Part shown: positions 7,635-17,624 of the stretch, piece by piece
How the letters are laid out: each line of letters begins with the position of its first letter
Numbering within the stretch: position 1 is the first letter of the stretch
Origin: CAIVSN01 sp036171455
GTDB lineage: Bacteria; Patescibacteriota; Gracilibacteria; BD1-5; UBA2023
NCBI GenBank assembly: GCA_036171455.1
Contig: JAVHRB010000008.1
Location: 1-21,910, forward strand
DNA length: 21,910 nt
Direction of reading: 5' to 3'
The notes under the pieces: model-generated
What the model saw: only the letters and a program-made list of their open reading frames with translations
What the model was told of the DNA's origin: nothing
The model's database searches: none
Program-made: the position numbers and the translations under genes

Positions 7635-8879
7635 TTATAAATGAATAATATCATCCAATACCTCGAAAAATTTCTCCAAATCATCTTGGGTCGTATACAT
7701 CGAAATGCTCATTCTCACCGTTCCGGAAATCTGCTGTTGGATATGAAACGGCTCCGCACAGTGATGCCCCGCACGAACGCAGACGTTTTCCGCGGCCAAA
7801 GCGTCCGCTACATCCGTGATGTGTTTTCCTTCGACGGTAAAAGCGAATACTCCGGCTCGAACCGCTCCAGAAGGCAAAATAGCGGTCGTAGGACCGATGA
7901 GTGTCACGGCTTCGGTCCGTTTCGCAAATGCTTCGAGTGCCCGTTCGACAAGTTCCTGTTCGATTTTTGTAATCGCTGGATACCCTCCTATCGATTCAAA
8001 ATATTCTATCGCTGTAAGAAGGGAAACCGCTCCCGTAAGATTTGGAGTTCCTGGCTCAAAACGATATGGAAGTCCCGAAACTTCAAATCCATCGGTATGA
8101 ACGAAATTGATCGCCCCGCCTCCGCCGATGGATGGAACCATGGCTTTGAGAAGTTCTTTTTTTCCCCATAGAATCCCGATACCGGTATCAGCCCACATCT
8201 TATGACCGGTGAAAACGGCAAAATCCAGCCCGTTCGCCACGACGTCAACCGGTCCGTGCGGTACGAGCTGGCTCGCGTCCATGATGCGGAAAGGCGTCTT
8301 TCCCCACTCTGTTTTCCAATGGCTATCAATCGCGATATTCACTTGGGTGAAATCGATTCCCACGCCCGTAACGTTGGAACATCCCGTAAACGATACTACT
8401 TTGGTATTCGGCGTAAGTTTTAGTGCAAAATCAGCCATGTCGAGCTCGTAATCCGAATTCAACGCAACGAATTCTACTTCGATACCGAGCGATTCACGCA
8501 GCATCATCCAAGGAACGATGTTCGCGTGGTGTTCGACGATCGAAAGCAAGACCCGGTCTCCCGATTTGAGCCATCCGCTCCGTGCCATAGAAGCTGCAAG
8601 CAAATTGAATGCACCAGTCGCATTGTTCGAGTAGTTGATCTCGTAGTGGCTCGCGGCCCCGATGAGTCGAGCCACGGCAACTTTGGATTCCTTGTAGAGG
8701 GATTCTGAGAGCTCTGAGAGCTCATAGGATCCGCGATGGATATTCGCGTATCCCTGTTCGAGATATTCCGCGACCGCATCAATGACGGCGGCTGGTTTTT
8801 GCGCAGTACTCGCGCTGTCGAGATACACGAGATCGGGATGGGACTCAAAAATTGGGAAGTCGGAACGGATACTGGTCAT
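7635..8879 (-). CDS. sufS: cysteine desulfurase, SufS type
   Basis: PLP enzyme that removes sulfur from cysteine as a persulfide for Fe-S cluster assembly. The 414-residue protein shows the class V aminotransferase/desulfurase plan: YLDSASTAQKP near the start, the SIVEHHANIVPW PLP-stacking region, the MDASQLVPHG aspartate, the PLP lysine in TGHKMWADTGIG (Lys227) and the persulfide cysteine in RAGHHCAEP (Cys374). The active-site Cys loop is of the SufS (group II) kind. I chose ATG 8879; the slightly longer frame needs TTG. It begins 10 bases after the sufD stop, typical of an operon. No in-frame TGA; stop TAA. Confidence 0.95.
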   Translation of the reverse strand: MTSIRSDFPIFESHPDLVYLDSASTAQKPAAVIDAVAEYLEQGYANIHRGSYELSELSESLYKESKVAVARLIGAASHYEINYSNNATGAFNLLAASMARSGWLKSGDRVLLSIVEHHANIVPWMMLRESLGIEVEFVALNSDYELDMADFALKLTPNTKVVSFTGCSNVTGVGIDFTQVNIAIDSHWKTEWGKTPFRIMDASQLVPHGPVDVVANGLDFAVFTGHKMWADTGIGILWGKKELLKAMVPSIGGGGAINFVHTDGFEVSGLPYRFEPGTPNLTGAVSLLTAIEYFESIGGYPAITKIEQELVERALEAFAKRTEAVTLIGPTTAILPSGAVRAGVFAFTVEGKHITDVADALAAENVCVRAGHHCAEPFHIQQQISGTVRMSISMYTTQDDLEKFFEVLDDIIHL

Positions 8880-8889
8880 TGGGGTCAAA

Positions 8890-9849
8890 TTAAAGTCCTA
8901 AATTTTTGAAAATCTGTTGTTGAAGGTATTTCATCGTCGGTTCCGCAAGTCCGGCATAGACATGGGAAATCCGTGCCGAAAGGTACGTTTTCTGCCCCAG
9001 TGTACGGGAGATTCCCCGGGATGCAAGATAGGAAAGCATTTCGCCGGAAACCCGTTCCACCGTAGCAGAATGGCTCGCGAGCCCGTCTTCCGATGCGACC
9101 TTGAGTTCAGGAATTCCCTGGACTCCACCGGTTTCCCCGAGAAGCAAGGCGGATTCATGAATTCATACATGGTAATCAGTAGTATCGCTTTGAATGGACG
9201 CAGAAATCTTTGCATGTGCCCGAGTTTTTTCCGGAACGAGAATAAGTGCTTCATGAATGTATCGGTTCGATACCCCGGAAACGTTTCCGAGACTCAAAAA
9301 ATGGCGTTCTGCGGAAATATTGCCGATTATGACCGATCGGAGTTCTGCTTGAGCTTTGATTCCCGAGAGTAATATCTGTATCTCGCTCGAATCTGAAAGC
9401 TCAAGCGAATAAATTTTTACATCCCCCATCACGGTAATTTCCGTGAATCCTCCACCGTATATAAAATAGTTTCCCGTATGGAGAACATGAGAAGTTCCTG
9501 CTTCCAAAATCGAAATATCCACGAATTCCTTCGGGGTTTTTGCTGGGTCTCCAGCAAACCGAAAACTCGAACCGCATCCGCATCTCCCGGTGACTTTTTC
9601 TGATGCGAAAATCCATTTTTCTCCGGTTGCGGTGATTCGGGAACCGTCGAGTTTTTCCGTTTCGGATTGTAAGCAGGAGATTACAAATCCATCGTCCATC
9701 GTAAATTTTTGTAGAATTTCGTTGGTTGGTATTTCCGTCAGGACTTCGACTTTGGTACCTTCGCACCCCTTTTTAATCAAATGAACAAATACTTCGCGAA
9801 CCTGCTGGTCGCGGAATTTTTGGAGGGAGTTTTTATCGAGGGTAATCAT
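8890..9849 (-). CDS. sufD: Fe-S assembly scaffold subunit SufD (one UGA-Gly)
   Basis: SufD pairs with SufB and SufC in the cluster-building scaffold. Reading UGA as glycine at codon 229 (9163-9165) joins two fragments into one 319-residue protein ending at TAA. The joined C-terminal half carries the SufB/SufD core signature: VGIHESALLLGE, IPELKVASEDGLASHSATV, then LSYLASRGIS and a helical tail. The protein is shorter than the roughly 420 residues of E. coli SufD, mainly in the N-terminal part, which is weakly conserved. It lies 295 bases downstream of sufB and 10 bases upstream of sufS. An extended -10-like TGTTATAAG about 20 bases upstream of its ATG could give it a second promoter. Confidence 0.9.
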
Positions 9850-9869
9850 GGTTTTGAAATTTATGTGTT

Positions 9870-9878
9870 CTTATAACA
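9870..9878 (-). promoter_or_regulatory. possible extended -10 for sufD-sufS-sufU
   Basis: Minus-strand TGTTATAAG matches the extended -10 form TGnTATAAT at five of six hexamer bases. No convincing -35 is present. The distance to the sufD ATG (20 bases) is suitable. It could explain expression past the 295-base gap after sufB. Confidence 0.35.
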
Positions 9879-10014
9879 TTCTCAGTTCGGTCGTTTTCCG
9901 TTTTAACGTAGTGTATGTGCTCTCGTGGCATTTCTCGATTCGGTCGTTTTTCCTTTGGCAATTAGTCCTCGCTTCGCTGCGGGTTACCAAGGAAAAGCCG
10001 CTGAACCGAGAAAT
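9877..10014. repeat. foldback and direct repeats in the sufB-sufD gap
   Basis: This 295-base gap (9850-10144) has no convincing gene but is structured. ATTTCTCGATTCGG (9930-9943) pairs with CTGAACCGAGAAAT (10001-10014) at 12 of 14 positions. Inside it TTTTCC-T-TTGG (9948-9958) pairs with CCAAGGAAAA (9987-9996) with one bulge, and inside that CC-T-CGC pairs with GCGGG around 9967-9983. The left arm is also part of an imperfect direct repeat: CATTCTCAGTTCGGTCGTTTTCC near 9877-9899 resembles CATTTCTCGATTCGGTCGTTTTTCC near 9929-9953. It may be a mobile-element remnant or a structured RNA within the operon transcript. Confidence 0.55.
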
Positions 10015-10144
10015 ATCGGAAACATCCGAGTATACCGGGAATCTCGAGAAATGATGAAATCCGGAGTCAACTTTTGAACACTACATTGAGCCGTACGTAG
10101 GCATGGTGAACGAAGTGCGGAAAAATTAACAAGGAGTTCATATT

Positions 10145-11560
10145 TTATCGAGATTCCAATTCCATCCCAATCAAAATATTCATTTCCACTGCATACTCCA
10201 ATGGCAGTTCACTAACAATTGGGGCGAGAAATCCGTTGACAATCATCTGCTTGGCTGCAGCTTCGTTCATGCCGCGACTTTTAAGATATGCGAGCGTTTC
10301 CTCGGATATTTTCCCAACGCTCGCTTCTTGTGCAACCAACGAATCCGGAGTTTCGACCCGGATATCAGGAGTGGTATTGGAAATCGATATACCGTCGAGT
10401 AACAACCCGTCGCACGTCACCTGAGAAACCGCTCCTTTAGCACTCGGCTTGATATTCACGAGTCCTCGATAATTGGCGACTCCTCCCGCTTTGGAAAGCG
10501 ATTTGGAAATAACTTCTGAAGTCGTTCGCTCCCCAATATGAATCACCTTGGCACCCGTATCTGCCACCTGCCCCGCATTCGCAAAAGCAACTCCAATATG
10601 TCGAGCTTTGGAATCATCACCCACCAGAACAGAACATGGATAGAGCATCGTTACACCAGACCCGAGATTCCCCCCAATCCATTCAATAAAACCATCTTTT
10701 TGTATGATAGCTCGTTTGGTATTGAGATTATAAGTATCAATCGACCAATTCTCTACGGAACTATACCGCATCTTGGCGGATGTCCCAACGTAGACCTCGA
10801 CGCAGCCTGCATGCAGGCTTGATGTCCCATATTTCGGAGCAGAGCAACCCTCTATATAATGAGCTTCTGCTTCGTCTTCGAGCACGATGATCGTATGTTC
10901 GAACTGTCCACCAGACTTTGCGTTCATCCGAAAATATGCCTGGAGTGGTTCCGCGATTTTTACCCCTTTCGGCACATAGAGAAAGGTTCCACCACTCCAT
11001 ACTGCTCCATGCAGTGCAGCAAATTTATGATCAGAAGCTGGCACAGCTTTCATAAAATATTTTTTTAGCAGCGCCTCATGATGATGAATTGCTACCGACA
11101 TATCTTCAAAAATTACTCCCAGTTCTACGAGTTCCGATTTGAGTTTATGATAGATAACTTCGCTGTCATACTGAGCTCAGACTCCAGCAAGCATCTGACG
11201 TTCCGCTTCAGGAATCCCAAGTTTTTCGAAGGTATTTTTGATAGTTTCTGGAACATCATCCCACGATTTTGCGTCAGTCGCCCCAGCGGGTTTCGCAAAA
11301 TAATAGATGCTTTGCAAATCGAGTCCGCTCAAATCCGGTCCCCATTCCGGCATCGATTTCGACTCAAAAATTTTCAAGGATTTGAGTCGCTGTTCCAACA
11401 TCCATTCCGGCTCATTCCCATTTTTTGAAATCTGCCGAACGACAGTTTCATTGATACCTACTGCCGAAACAGCCGCATACGAAACATCGTCACGGCCATC
11501 AAAAATTTCACGAGAAAGCCCCTCGAAAATATACGCATTCGTATTTGATTTTTTGGACAT
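10145..11560 (-). CDS. sufB: Fe-S assembly scaffold subunit SufB (one UGA-Gly)
   Basis: Core scaffold of the SUF system, on which clusters form with SufC and SufD. UGA codon 128 (11177-11179) joins two fragments across the sequence LAGV-Gly-AQYDSEVIYH, which in SufB proteins has a glycine just there. The complete protein is 471 residues, the normal SufB size. Recognisable segments include ALHGAVWSGGTFLYVPKGV, FEHTIIVLEDEAEAHYIEGCSAP, the TKRA.I..DGFIEWIGGNLGS stretch, and the C-terminal TTPDIRVETPDSLVAQEASVG with SRGMNEAAAKQMIVNGF. It starts three bases after the sufC stop. Stop TAA. No Shine-Dalgarno is visible, so coupling to sufC translation is likely. Confidence 0.96.
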
Positions 11561-11563
11561 AGA

Positions 11564-12325
11564 TTAGAGAGTCGAATGAATATTTGCAGAGCCAGAAAAA
11601 CCGGTTTTTTCTACTTCTCGTAGCAGTTCCAAGCCTCCGGTTTTCCCAATTTTTCCCTCTTCTATAACTATCACATAGTCAGGTGGGAGAAATTCCGCAA
11701 GGCGGTAATTATGAGTTACAACGATAAGCGTCCGATCTGGGGTGGCAAGTTCCGCGAGCGAAGTCGCAACGGACTTGAACGCGTCGATGTCGAGTCCTGA
11801 GTCGATTTCGTCTACGAGGACGTACTTGGGATTCAGGATTTCCATCTGGAGCATTTCGATGCGTCGTTTCTCCCCCCCACTAAATCCTACATTGAGATCG
11901 CGACTCAAGAATGACTCGGGAAGCCCGAGTTTCTGGAGCTTCTGCACGATGTACCTTCGGAACAAAAACGGCGTGACCGGTTTGGTTTCCGGGTGTTCCC
12001 GTTTGAGTTTTTCATTGGAAATTGTTCGGAGGAATTCACCGAGCTTAATCCCCGGGATTTCCGGAATGTTCTGAAGCGCAAGAAAAATACCGAGATGAGC
12101 GCGTTCCGTAATATCCAAATTTGAGATGTTCTGTCCGTCGAGTTCTATAGTTCCGGACGTAATACGATATTTCGGATACCCCATAATACTCATTGCGAGC
12201 GAGGATTTCCCGCCGCCATTTTTTCCGACGACAAAATAGGTCTTACCAGTCTGGAACAATATATCAATATGATTTAACACGGACTTTTCCCCTACAGAAA
12301 TAGAGAGATTTTTTATTTCCAACAT
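11564..12325 (-). CDS. sufC: SufC, ABC-type ATPase of the SUF system
   Basis: ATPase that powers conformational changes of the SufBD scaffold; it is soluble despite its ABC fold. The 253 residues contain Walker A GKNGGGKSS (34-42), the Q-loop in LALQNIPEIPG, the signature GFSGGEKRRIE (from 147), Walker B YVLVDEIDSGLD (168 onward) and the H-loop VTHNYR (His205). GFSGGE-K and DEIDSGLDIDA are typical of SufC rather than of transport ATPases. It is the first gene of the operon; a promoter and a 27-bp dyad abut its ATG. No TGA; stop TAA. Confidence 0.96.
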   Translation of the reverse strand: MLEIKNLSISVGEKSVLNHIDILFQTGKTYFVVGKNGGGKSSLAMSIMGYPKYRITSGTIELDGQNISNLDITERAHLGIFLALQNIPEIPGIKLGEFLRTISNEKLKREHPETKPVTPFLFRRYIVQKLQKLGLPESFLSRDLNVGFSGGEKRRIEMLQMEILNPKYVLVDEIDSGLDIDAFKSVATSLAELATPDRTLIVVTHNYRLAEFLPPDYVIVIEEGKIGKTGGLELLREVEKTGFSGSANIHSTL

Positions 12326-12352
12326 AATATGTGACTAAATTGGTCGCATATT
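12326..12352. promoter_or_regulatory. 27-bp dyad, candidate suf operator
   Basis: Arms AATATGTGAC (12326-12335) and GTCGCATATT (12343-12352) match as an inverted repeat at 9 of 10 positions, with a 7-base spacer. The dyad overlaps the -10 box (12348-12353), includes the expected transcription start and ends next to the sufC ATG at 12325. Such a place suits a repressor that blocks transcription. It does not fit the Fur, SufR (CAAC-N6-GTTG) or CRP (TGTGA-N6-TCACA) consensus spacings that I know. As RNA it could also form a hairpin at the start codon. Confidence 0.6.
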
Positions 12353-12375
12353 AGGGGAAATGGTAGAAAATTCAA
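12348..12375 (-). promoter_or_regulatory. suf operon promoter
   Basis: Minus-strand TTGAAT (12375-12370) and TAATAT (12353-12348) with a 16-base spacer. The predicted start is near 12341, giving a leader of about 16 bases. A second perfect TATAAT lies upstream at 12396-12391 but has no good -35. Confidence 0.7.
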
Positions 12376-12455
12376 GGTAAAATACAGAAAATTATACTAC
12401 AGGGAAAGTACTTTTTCACCGATATTTCTCTCAGATCAACTAAAATGATAGGTAT

Positions 12456-13649
12456 CTATTCATATCTCAGAGCATCAATCGGCTTCAGATTCGCCGCTTT
12501 CGACGCTGGAAGTATGCCAAAAAATATTCCAATGAAAACCACGGAACCAAAAGACAGAAGAATCGAATTCGTACTGATAACCGCACTCAAATACTGGTTA
12601 ACGAGCGCAACTACCCCATAACTAATCCCAATACCAATCAATCACGCAATAATACTGATAAACAGGGCTTCTATCAAAAACTGAGTCAAGATATCACTCT
12701 TAAATGCTCCGAGCGCTTTTCGAATGCCAATTTCTCGGGTTCGTTCGGTCACGGAAACGAGCATGATATTCATCACCCCGATTCCCCCGACGATGAGAGA
12801 TATCGCGGCGACACCTCCGAGAAACAATGTGAGGGTTCCAGTAACAGATGAAATGGAAGTTAAAATTTCCGAAAGCGTACTCAGAGTAAATGGTTCAGTA
12901 TCCTTCGTCGTATTCGTATAACGCAAGAGTTCCTGCTCAATGAAAGTTTTCATGAACTCGATCTTGGTCGGATCGTCGATAGCAATATCCACAGAACCAT
13001 AGTAATGGGCTCCAGATATTTTGGACATTACCGTAGTAATCGGAGCATACACCCGTCGATTCGCCTGAGAATTATCAGCCAAAGTCCCGATGACCGTATA
13101 TACGCTGTTTTCGAGTTTTACTTCCTTGCCTATCGGACTCTCCGTCCCAAAGGCATCCTGGGCAATCTGATATCCGATAACAATGACTTTATTACTCTCA
13201 GCAACATCATCATCGGAAAAAAAGTTTCCATCGGCCACGACCAAATTTTTGAGTGATTGATATACTGTCCGAGTTCCAGTAATACCAGCATTGGTATTGT
13301 ATGAACCATAAATAAATTGCTTGTTCGAAGTAGCAGTCGGGGAAATATCTTTAACTCCTGGAATATTCTTCACGAAATCGAGAAATACATCATCGATGAG
13401 CTTGGCACTATTTGAACTACTCACGCCGCCGACCCGAGAACTATTCGACTGTCCCGGAGAAAGGGTAATCAGGTTTGCCCCCATGCCGTTAAACCGATCA
13501 ACAATCGATTTAGTTGTTCCTTGTCCCAGAGCCATGAGGATAATGATCGCGGAAACCCCGATAATAATCCCGAGCATACTCAGGGCAGATCGGAGCTTGT
13601 TGGAGATGATGGAATTCAAGGCTCCGGATATATGTTCGGACAAGATCAT
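12456..13649 (-). CDS. MacB/FtsX-type ABC transporter permease (one UGA-Gly)
   Basis: Membrane subunit of a MacB-like mechanotransmission ABC exporter. UGA codon 336 (12642-12644) joins two fragments into a 397-residue protein with four transmembrane segments: one near 22-43 (LGIIIGVSAIIILMALG), then a large extracytoplasmic domain of about 220 residues, then three near 271-299, 325-350 and 360-385. The MacB-family cytoplasmic motif TERTREIGIRKALGA follows the second segment, and the C-terminus PASKAANLKPIDALRYE is the standard family ending. It lies 13 bases downstream of its ATPase gene. MacB proper is a fusion of ATPase and permease; here they are separate, as in many monoderm bacteria. 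The substrate is unknown. Stop TAG. Confidence 0.93.
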
Positions 13650-13662
13650 TGGAAAAGTGTTA

Positions 13663-14331
13663 TTATATGATGTTCCCGTCTTTCAGAACGATGTGACGTT
13701 TCGCATAGACATCAACTTCGTGTTCGTGGGTAATTAGGATAATAGTTTTTCCTTCTTTACTCAGTTCCGTCAGTAATTCCATAATTTCAATTCCGGTCTT
13801 GCTATCCAATGCTCCTGTAGGTTCATCGGCCAAAATAATCGATGGATTAGTGACAAGTGCTCGAGCAATCGATACGCGCTGTTGCTGTCCGCCCGACATC
13901 TCGTTGGGAAAGTTATTGATTTTTTGTGCGAGTCACACTTTTTCGAGGGCTTTCAGAGCCCGTTCGGTACGTTCCTTTTTTCCAATATTCTGATAGAGAA
14001 GAGGCATGATAACTTGGTCAATAGCCCGAGTTCTCGGAAGAAGGTTATAACTCTGAAAAATAAAACCAATATTCTGGCGGCGAATCAGAGCTTGGTCATC
14101 ATCCGTCAATCTGGAAACATCGCTTCCGTTGAAAATATATTCTCCCGTGCTCGGATTATCGAGCATTCCAATGATATTCATCAGGGTTGATTTTCCACTA
14201 CCAGACTGTCCCATAATAGAAAAGAATTCCCCGGTCTGGATTTCGATATCAATTCATTTTAAAACCGTCAACTTATCCATTCAAAGTTGGTAGGATTTGG
14301 TTATCTGTCGAAGTTGGATGAGTGGGGCCAT
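13663..14331 (-). CDS. MacB/LolD-type ABC transporter ATPase (three UGA-Gly)
   Basis: Nucleotide-binding subunit partnering the adjacent permease. UGA codons 17, 26 and 133 restore one 222-residue frame: YQL-Gly-MDK, VLK-Gly-IDIE and EKV-Gly-LAQ, the first two being conserved glycines of this family (YxxGxxxVxALxGVxxxI). Walker A is GQSGSGKST (41-49), followed by LMNIIGMLD, the Q-loop FIFQSYNLLP, signature MSGGQQQRV (145 onward), Walker B ILADEPTGALD and the H-loop THE. The length equals the usual 220-230. ATG 14331 fits the family N-terminus MAPLIQLRQITKSY. It sits 38 bases after the membrane fusion protein stop and 13 bases before the permease start. Stop TAA. Confidence 0.94.
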
Positions 14332-14369
14332 TGGAAAATTACCGGTTATGAATACATAATGGCAGCTGA

Positions 14370-16493
14370 CTATCCACCTCGATTTGCACCGCCGCCACCG
14401 CCGACACCTCGATTTGCACCGCCGCCCACTCCCGGCAATTGGAGTCCACCTGCGGCAGCGGATCCGGTGCTCGTGGCAATCTTTCGAACCAGGATATCTC
14501 ATTCGTTCACGCCGCTCAGGATTTCGGTTATGCTCGGGGTGCTGATTCCGATTTCGACATCGGTTTTCGTATCTGTGGTACCAACCCGTTTGAGAACGGA
14601 AGCATTTCCTCCGTTACGTCATTTTTGAACGAACGACGTTCAGATTATCAGAGTATCTTGTTTGCTGTCATTGATAATATTGACTTTGGCACTCATTCCA
14701 CTGAATATCGGATATTTTCCCTTATCCATCGTAATCTTGACAGAATAGGTAGTAACTCCAGATGTGACTGCCGGAGTGGAATTAATATCGCTGATTGCTC
14801 CGGTAAAAGTCACTCTAGGAAACGAATCGAATACGATTTTCGATTCTTGGGCGAGTTTTAATTTTACAACGTCGAGTTGATCAACGGAAACACTAATTTC
14901 TACAAGATTCGGATTTTCTATATACAAGTACTCTGGAGTCGCACTAGAAGTGGTAACGATATTATCACCAAGCTTGAAATCAATCTTTCGCAATACTCCA
15001 TCAAACGGGGCTTCGAGTTGATATTTTTTAATTCCTTCTTTGATTTTCTGGAGGGATATTTGCCCAGAAGCGATGGAATTTTTCGCAAGTGCTATTTCCT
15101 CCTTGGTTGCGCCTGCCTTGAGAAGCGCCAAACTCGCCTTGTTATATTCCAGAGAATTTTTCGCATTTTGGATGGATATATCTTGGGATACCAGTTTCGC
15201 AACGTACGTCGCATCAGAATAAGCCATATCACTTTTAATTTTTAACAAATCCCTCTGGAGCTGTTGCGCTGTATCTACGGAAAGTTTTGTAAAAGCGATT
15301 TCCAAATCGGCAACAGATTGTCTTTTGGAACTGATCGTATTGTTGCTGCTAGCCTTCTGAAGCGTAGGGTCAGTAAGCGTATTGATGCTTGCTATGGTAG
15401 TATTAATAGAACTCAGGCTCGATTGAGCAGATGAAGTAATGGAAGAAAAAATATTTGCGTAGGTATCAATAGAACTTTGAGTAAACGTAGAAGAAATAAT
15501 ACTCGCATTCATAGCATCCGTACCATTTTTTCACAAAGAAACTATCAAATTCTGGAGTTTTGCCAGTGCATTCAGCAGTTTCAGGGTACTCACGGCATCA
15601 CTATTATCTTGAGGCAAAGCCGCAAGTTGAGATTTTGCATCCGACAAAAGGATGGATGCATTACCCCAATCATTTACGGCTTTTGTTTTGAGCGAACTGT
15701 CATTCGCCGAGAAATACACATCATACCCATCGTTTTTTGTCCGATTCAAATCGCTGACACCGAGGATTTCATCTGCGTTGAAGAGATTCGCATCCGCGTC
15801 GATAATCTGTTTTCTCGCATCGATAACGGCCGACGCGAGACTTTTTCCAATATTGACATTGGAATCACTCAAGCCTTTACTTTCTGTAAGTTCAAGCGTG
15901 GCTAACTCATTTTTTGCGTTTTCCAACTGCACCTTTTTACTGGCAATATCATTCTGATTATTCTTTATGTCAGCTTGTTTCACAATAATTTGATTCTCGA
16001 AGTCAGTCTGTTTATTCGCCTTATCCCTCAATAGGTTTACCCGGTCATTCTCTAACAGAGTAATCTGGTTCTGAGCATTAGCGAGGGAATTCTGAGCATT
16101 GAGTAAATCCTTGTCAGTTGGTCATTTTTGAGTTTGTGCCAGTTTCACCTGAGCATTGTTCAGACTGACTTGCGATTGTTTTATATCATTAAGGACATCA
16201 GTAGTATCGAGTTCCGCCATAATATCTCATTTCTTTACTGTATCTCATTCCTTAAAAAGGATTTTCGCAACTTTTCCCGCTTGGCTGAATTGCATTTTTT
16301 GTTCGTACACCAAGGCAGAAATCCCAATAACCTGAACAGAATTTTCAATATTCCCTTTTTTTACGGTAGCAGTTACCGTGGTAAAAGCAGTGTTCGTAGC
16401 AGGTTTTTTCAAAAAATATGAATATCCCCCGTATACAATTCATATAATGATAATTCCAGTAATGATTTTCTTTGCAAAGGAAGGTACTTTCAT
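14370..16493 (-). CDS. MacA/HlyD-family membrane fusion protein, unusually long (eight UGA-Gly)
   Basis: Periplasmic-adaptor-type partner of the downstream ATPase and permease. Reading UGA as glycine at codons 18, 83, 89, 124, 321, 618, 625 and 665 gives one 707-residue protein, against 370-400 in typical MacA. Layout: N-terminal membrane anchor (around 10-28), first lipoyl half with KEGDTVKKGDIMAELD (both glycines written as UGA), a region of about 390 residues with coiled-coil stretches and a Ser/Thr/Asn-rich helical insert, second lipoyl half YQLEAPFDGVLRKIDFKLGD (near 491), beta-barrel domain, membrane-proximal part ending EIGISTPSITEILSGVNEGD, and a Gly/Asn/Arg tail with two GGGANRG units. 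It stops at TAG 14370-14372, well past the TGA at 14640. It is probably the first gene of the exporter operon. Confidence 0.92.
14375..14426. repeat. 22-bp direct repeat coding the Gly-rich tail
   Basis: The 22-base unit beginning CACCTCGATTTGCACC occurs at 14375-14396 and again at 14405-14426, a 30-base period. On the minus strand each codes GGGANRG at the end of the membrane fusion protein. Tandem units like this can change copy number by slippage. Confidence 0.8.
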
Positions 16494-16594
16494 AATGAAC
16501 TACGGGTGAGAAAATGAAATATTATTCACTGAACGTAAATAGAATATTAAGGAAGCACTATATCTCCTCTTAAGAAACGAGCTCTTTTATGAAT

Positions 16595-17530
16595 TTATAC
16601 CTTGATAATCCGAGCCACGAAAAATCCTTCGAACCGGTCGGATGGGAGAATTCGGATGGCATTTTTGATGGATGCATCGTATTTCATGCCTTCGAACTCG
16701 GACATTCCCTGACGGACTTCCGCGATATCCGGCATATATACCGTCACAATTTTTGCCTGTGGAAATGCGGTAATGAGCGTCTGGAGTACTCCTTCATTCT
16801 CTTCTGGAGATAATGTACAGGTCGAATATACCAGTCTTCCGCCTCGTTTGAGTCGCAGAAAAGCCGTAGCAAGCAAATCCTTTTGTAATTCTGCCTTTTT
16901 CTGAATGTTGTCAAGACTGAAAAATCCAAAAGTTTTCTCATCCTCGAGCGAAATCCTCCCTTCGGCCGAACAAGGCACATCGAGCAGGATGGCATCGAAT
17001 TCCTCTGTGGAATCATTAAGAAATTTCCGAGCTTCCGTCTTGTGGGTCACGATAGATTTGGCATTTTGCAACCGAATATTATGAACCATCTTGTCATATC
17101 GTATTTGGTTCTGCTCGAGTGCAATAATTTCTGCTTTATCGTTGGTCAGAGCGGCAATCTGGGTCGTTTTGGATCCGGGAGCACTACAAACATCGAGAAT
17201 TTTTTCACCGGGTTGCGGAGCGAGTATCATGGCTGGAAGCATACTCGAAAGCGATTGCATATAAATATACCCTTCGCGAAACAGATTCGTTCCCTTGAGC
17301 GCGTATTCGTGGGAACGGTCGAGGAGATATACTCCGGGAACTGCCAAAAACGGTTCCACGGGAATCCCGAGCTGGACCAAACTCTGCAATATGAACGTAT
17401 CTTGCGCTTTCAGGGTATTTACTCGAAAAGAAGCGATTCTCTTAGTAGCAAAGGCTTGCATGACACCGGTATAATCGGTTCACAAAATAGCTTGTAGGCG
17501 GGAATCGAGGAGTTTTGGGAGGGTTTTCAT
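16595..17530 (-). CDS. NOL1/NOP2/Sun-family RNA (cytosine-5) methyltransferase (one UGA-Gly)
   Basis: Uses SAM to make m5C, most likely in 16S rRNA (RsmB/RsmF relatives). Reading UGA codon 17 as glycine moves the start upstream to ATG 17530 and adds 23 residues, MKTLPKLLDSRLQAILG and onward, which match the usual family N-terminus before the SFRVNTLK motif. The 311-residue protein has the SAM-binding motif LDVCSAPGSKTTQIA, motif IV DVPCSAEGR and the catalytic cysteine motif VYSTCTLSPEENEGV. It lacks the N-terminal NusB-like domain of RsmB and the C-terminal PUA domain of RsmF, so the exact target is not certain. It is divergent from the EarP-like gene; the exporter operon follows 101 bases downstream on the same strand. 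Stop TAA. Confidence 0.92.
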
Positions 17531-17590
17531 AAATTGGAAAAAATAAATCAAGTCGTACGGTACGGTATATCCCGAACCAAAAGTTCGCTT

Positions 17591-17618
17591 TTGCGGAAGT
17601 ACCACAAATCGTTATACT
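17591..17618 (+). promoter_or_regulatory. promoter of the EarP-like gene (leaderless)
   Basis: TTGCGG (17591-17596) and TATACT (17613-17618) with a 16-base spacer. Only six bases separate the -10 box from the ATG at 17625, so the message should begin at or within a base or two of the start codon. A CGAAC-N5-GTTCG inverted repeat (17573-17587) lies just upstream. Confidence 0.65.
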
Positions 17619-17624
17619 CGCGCC

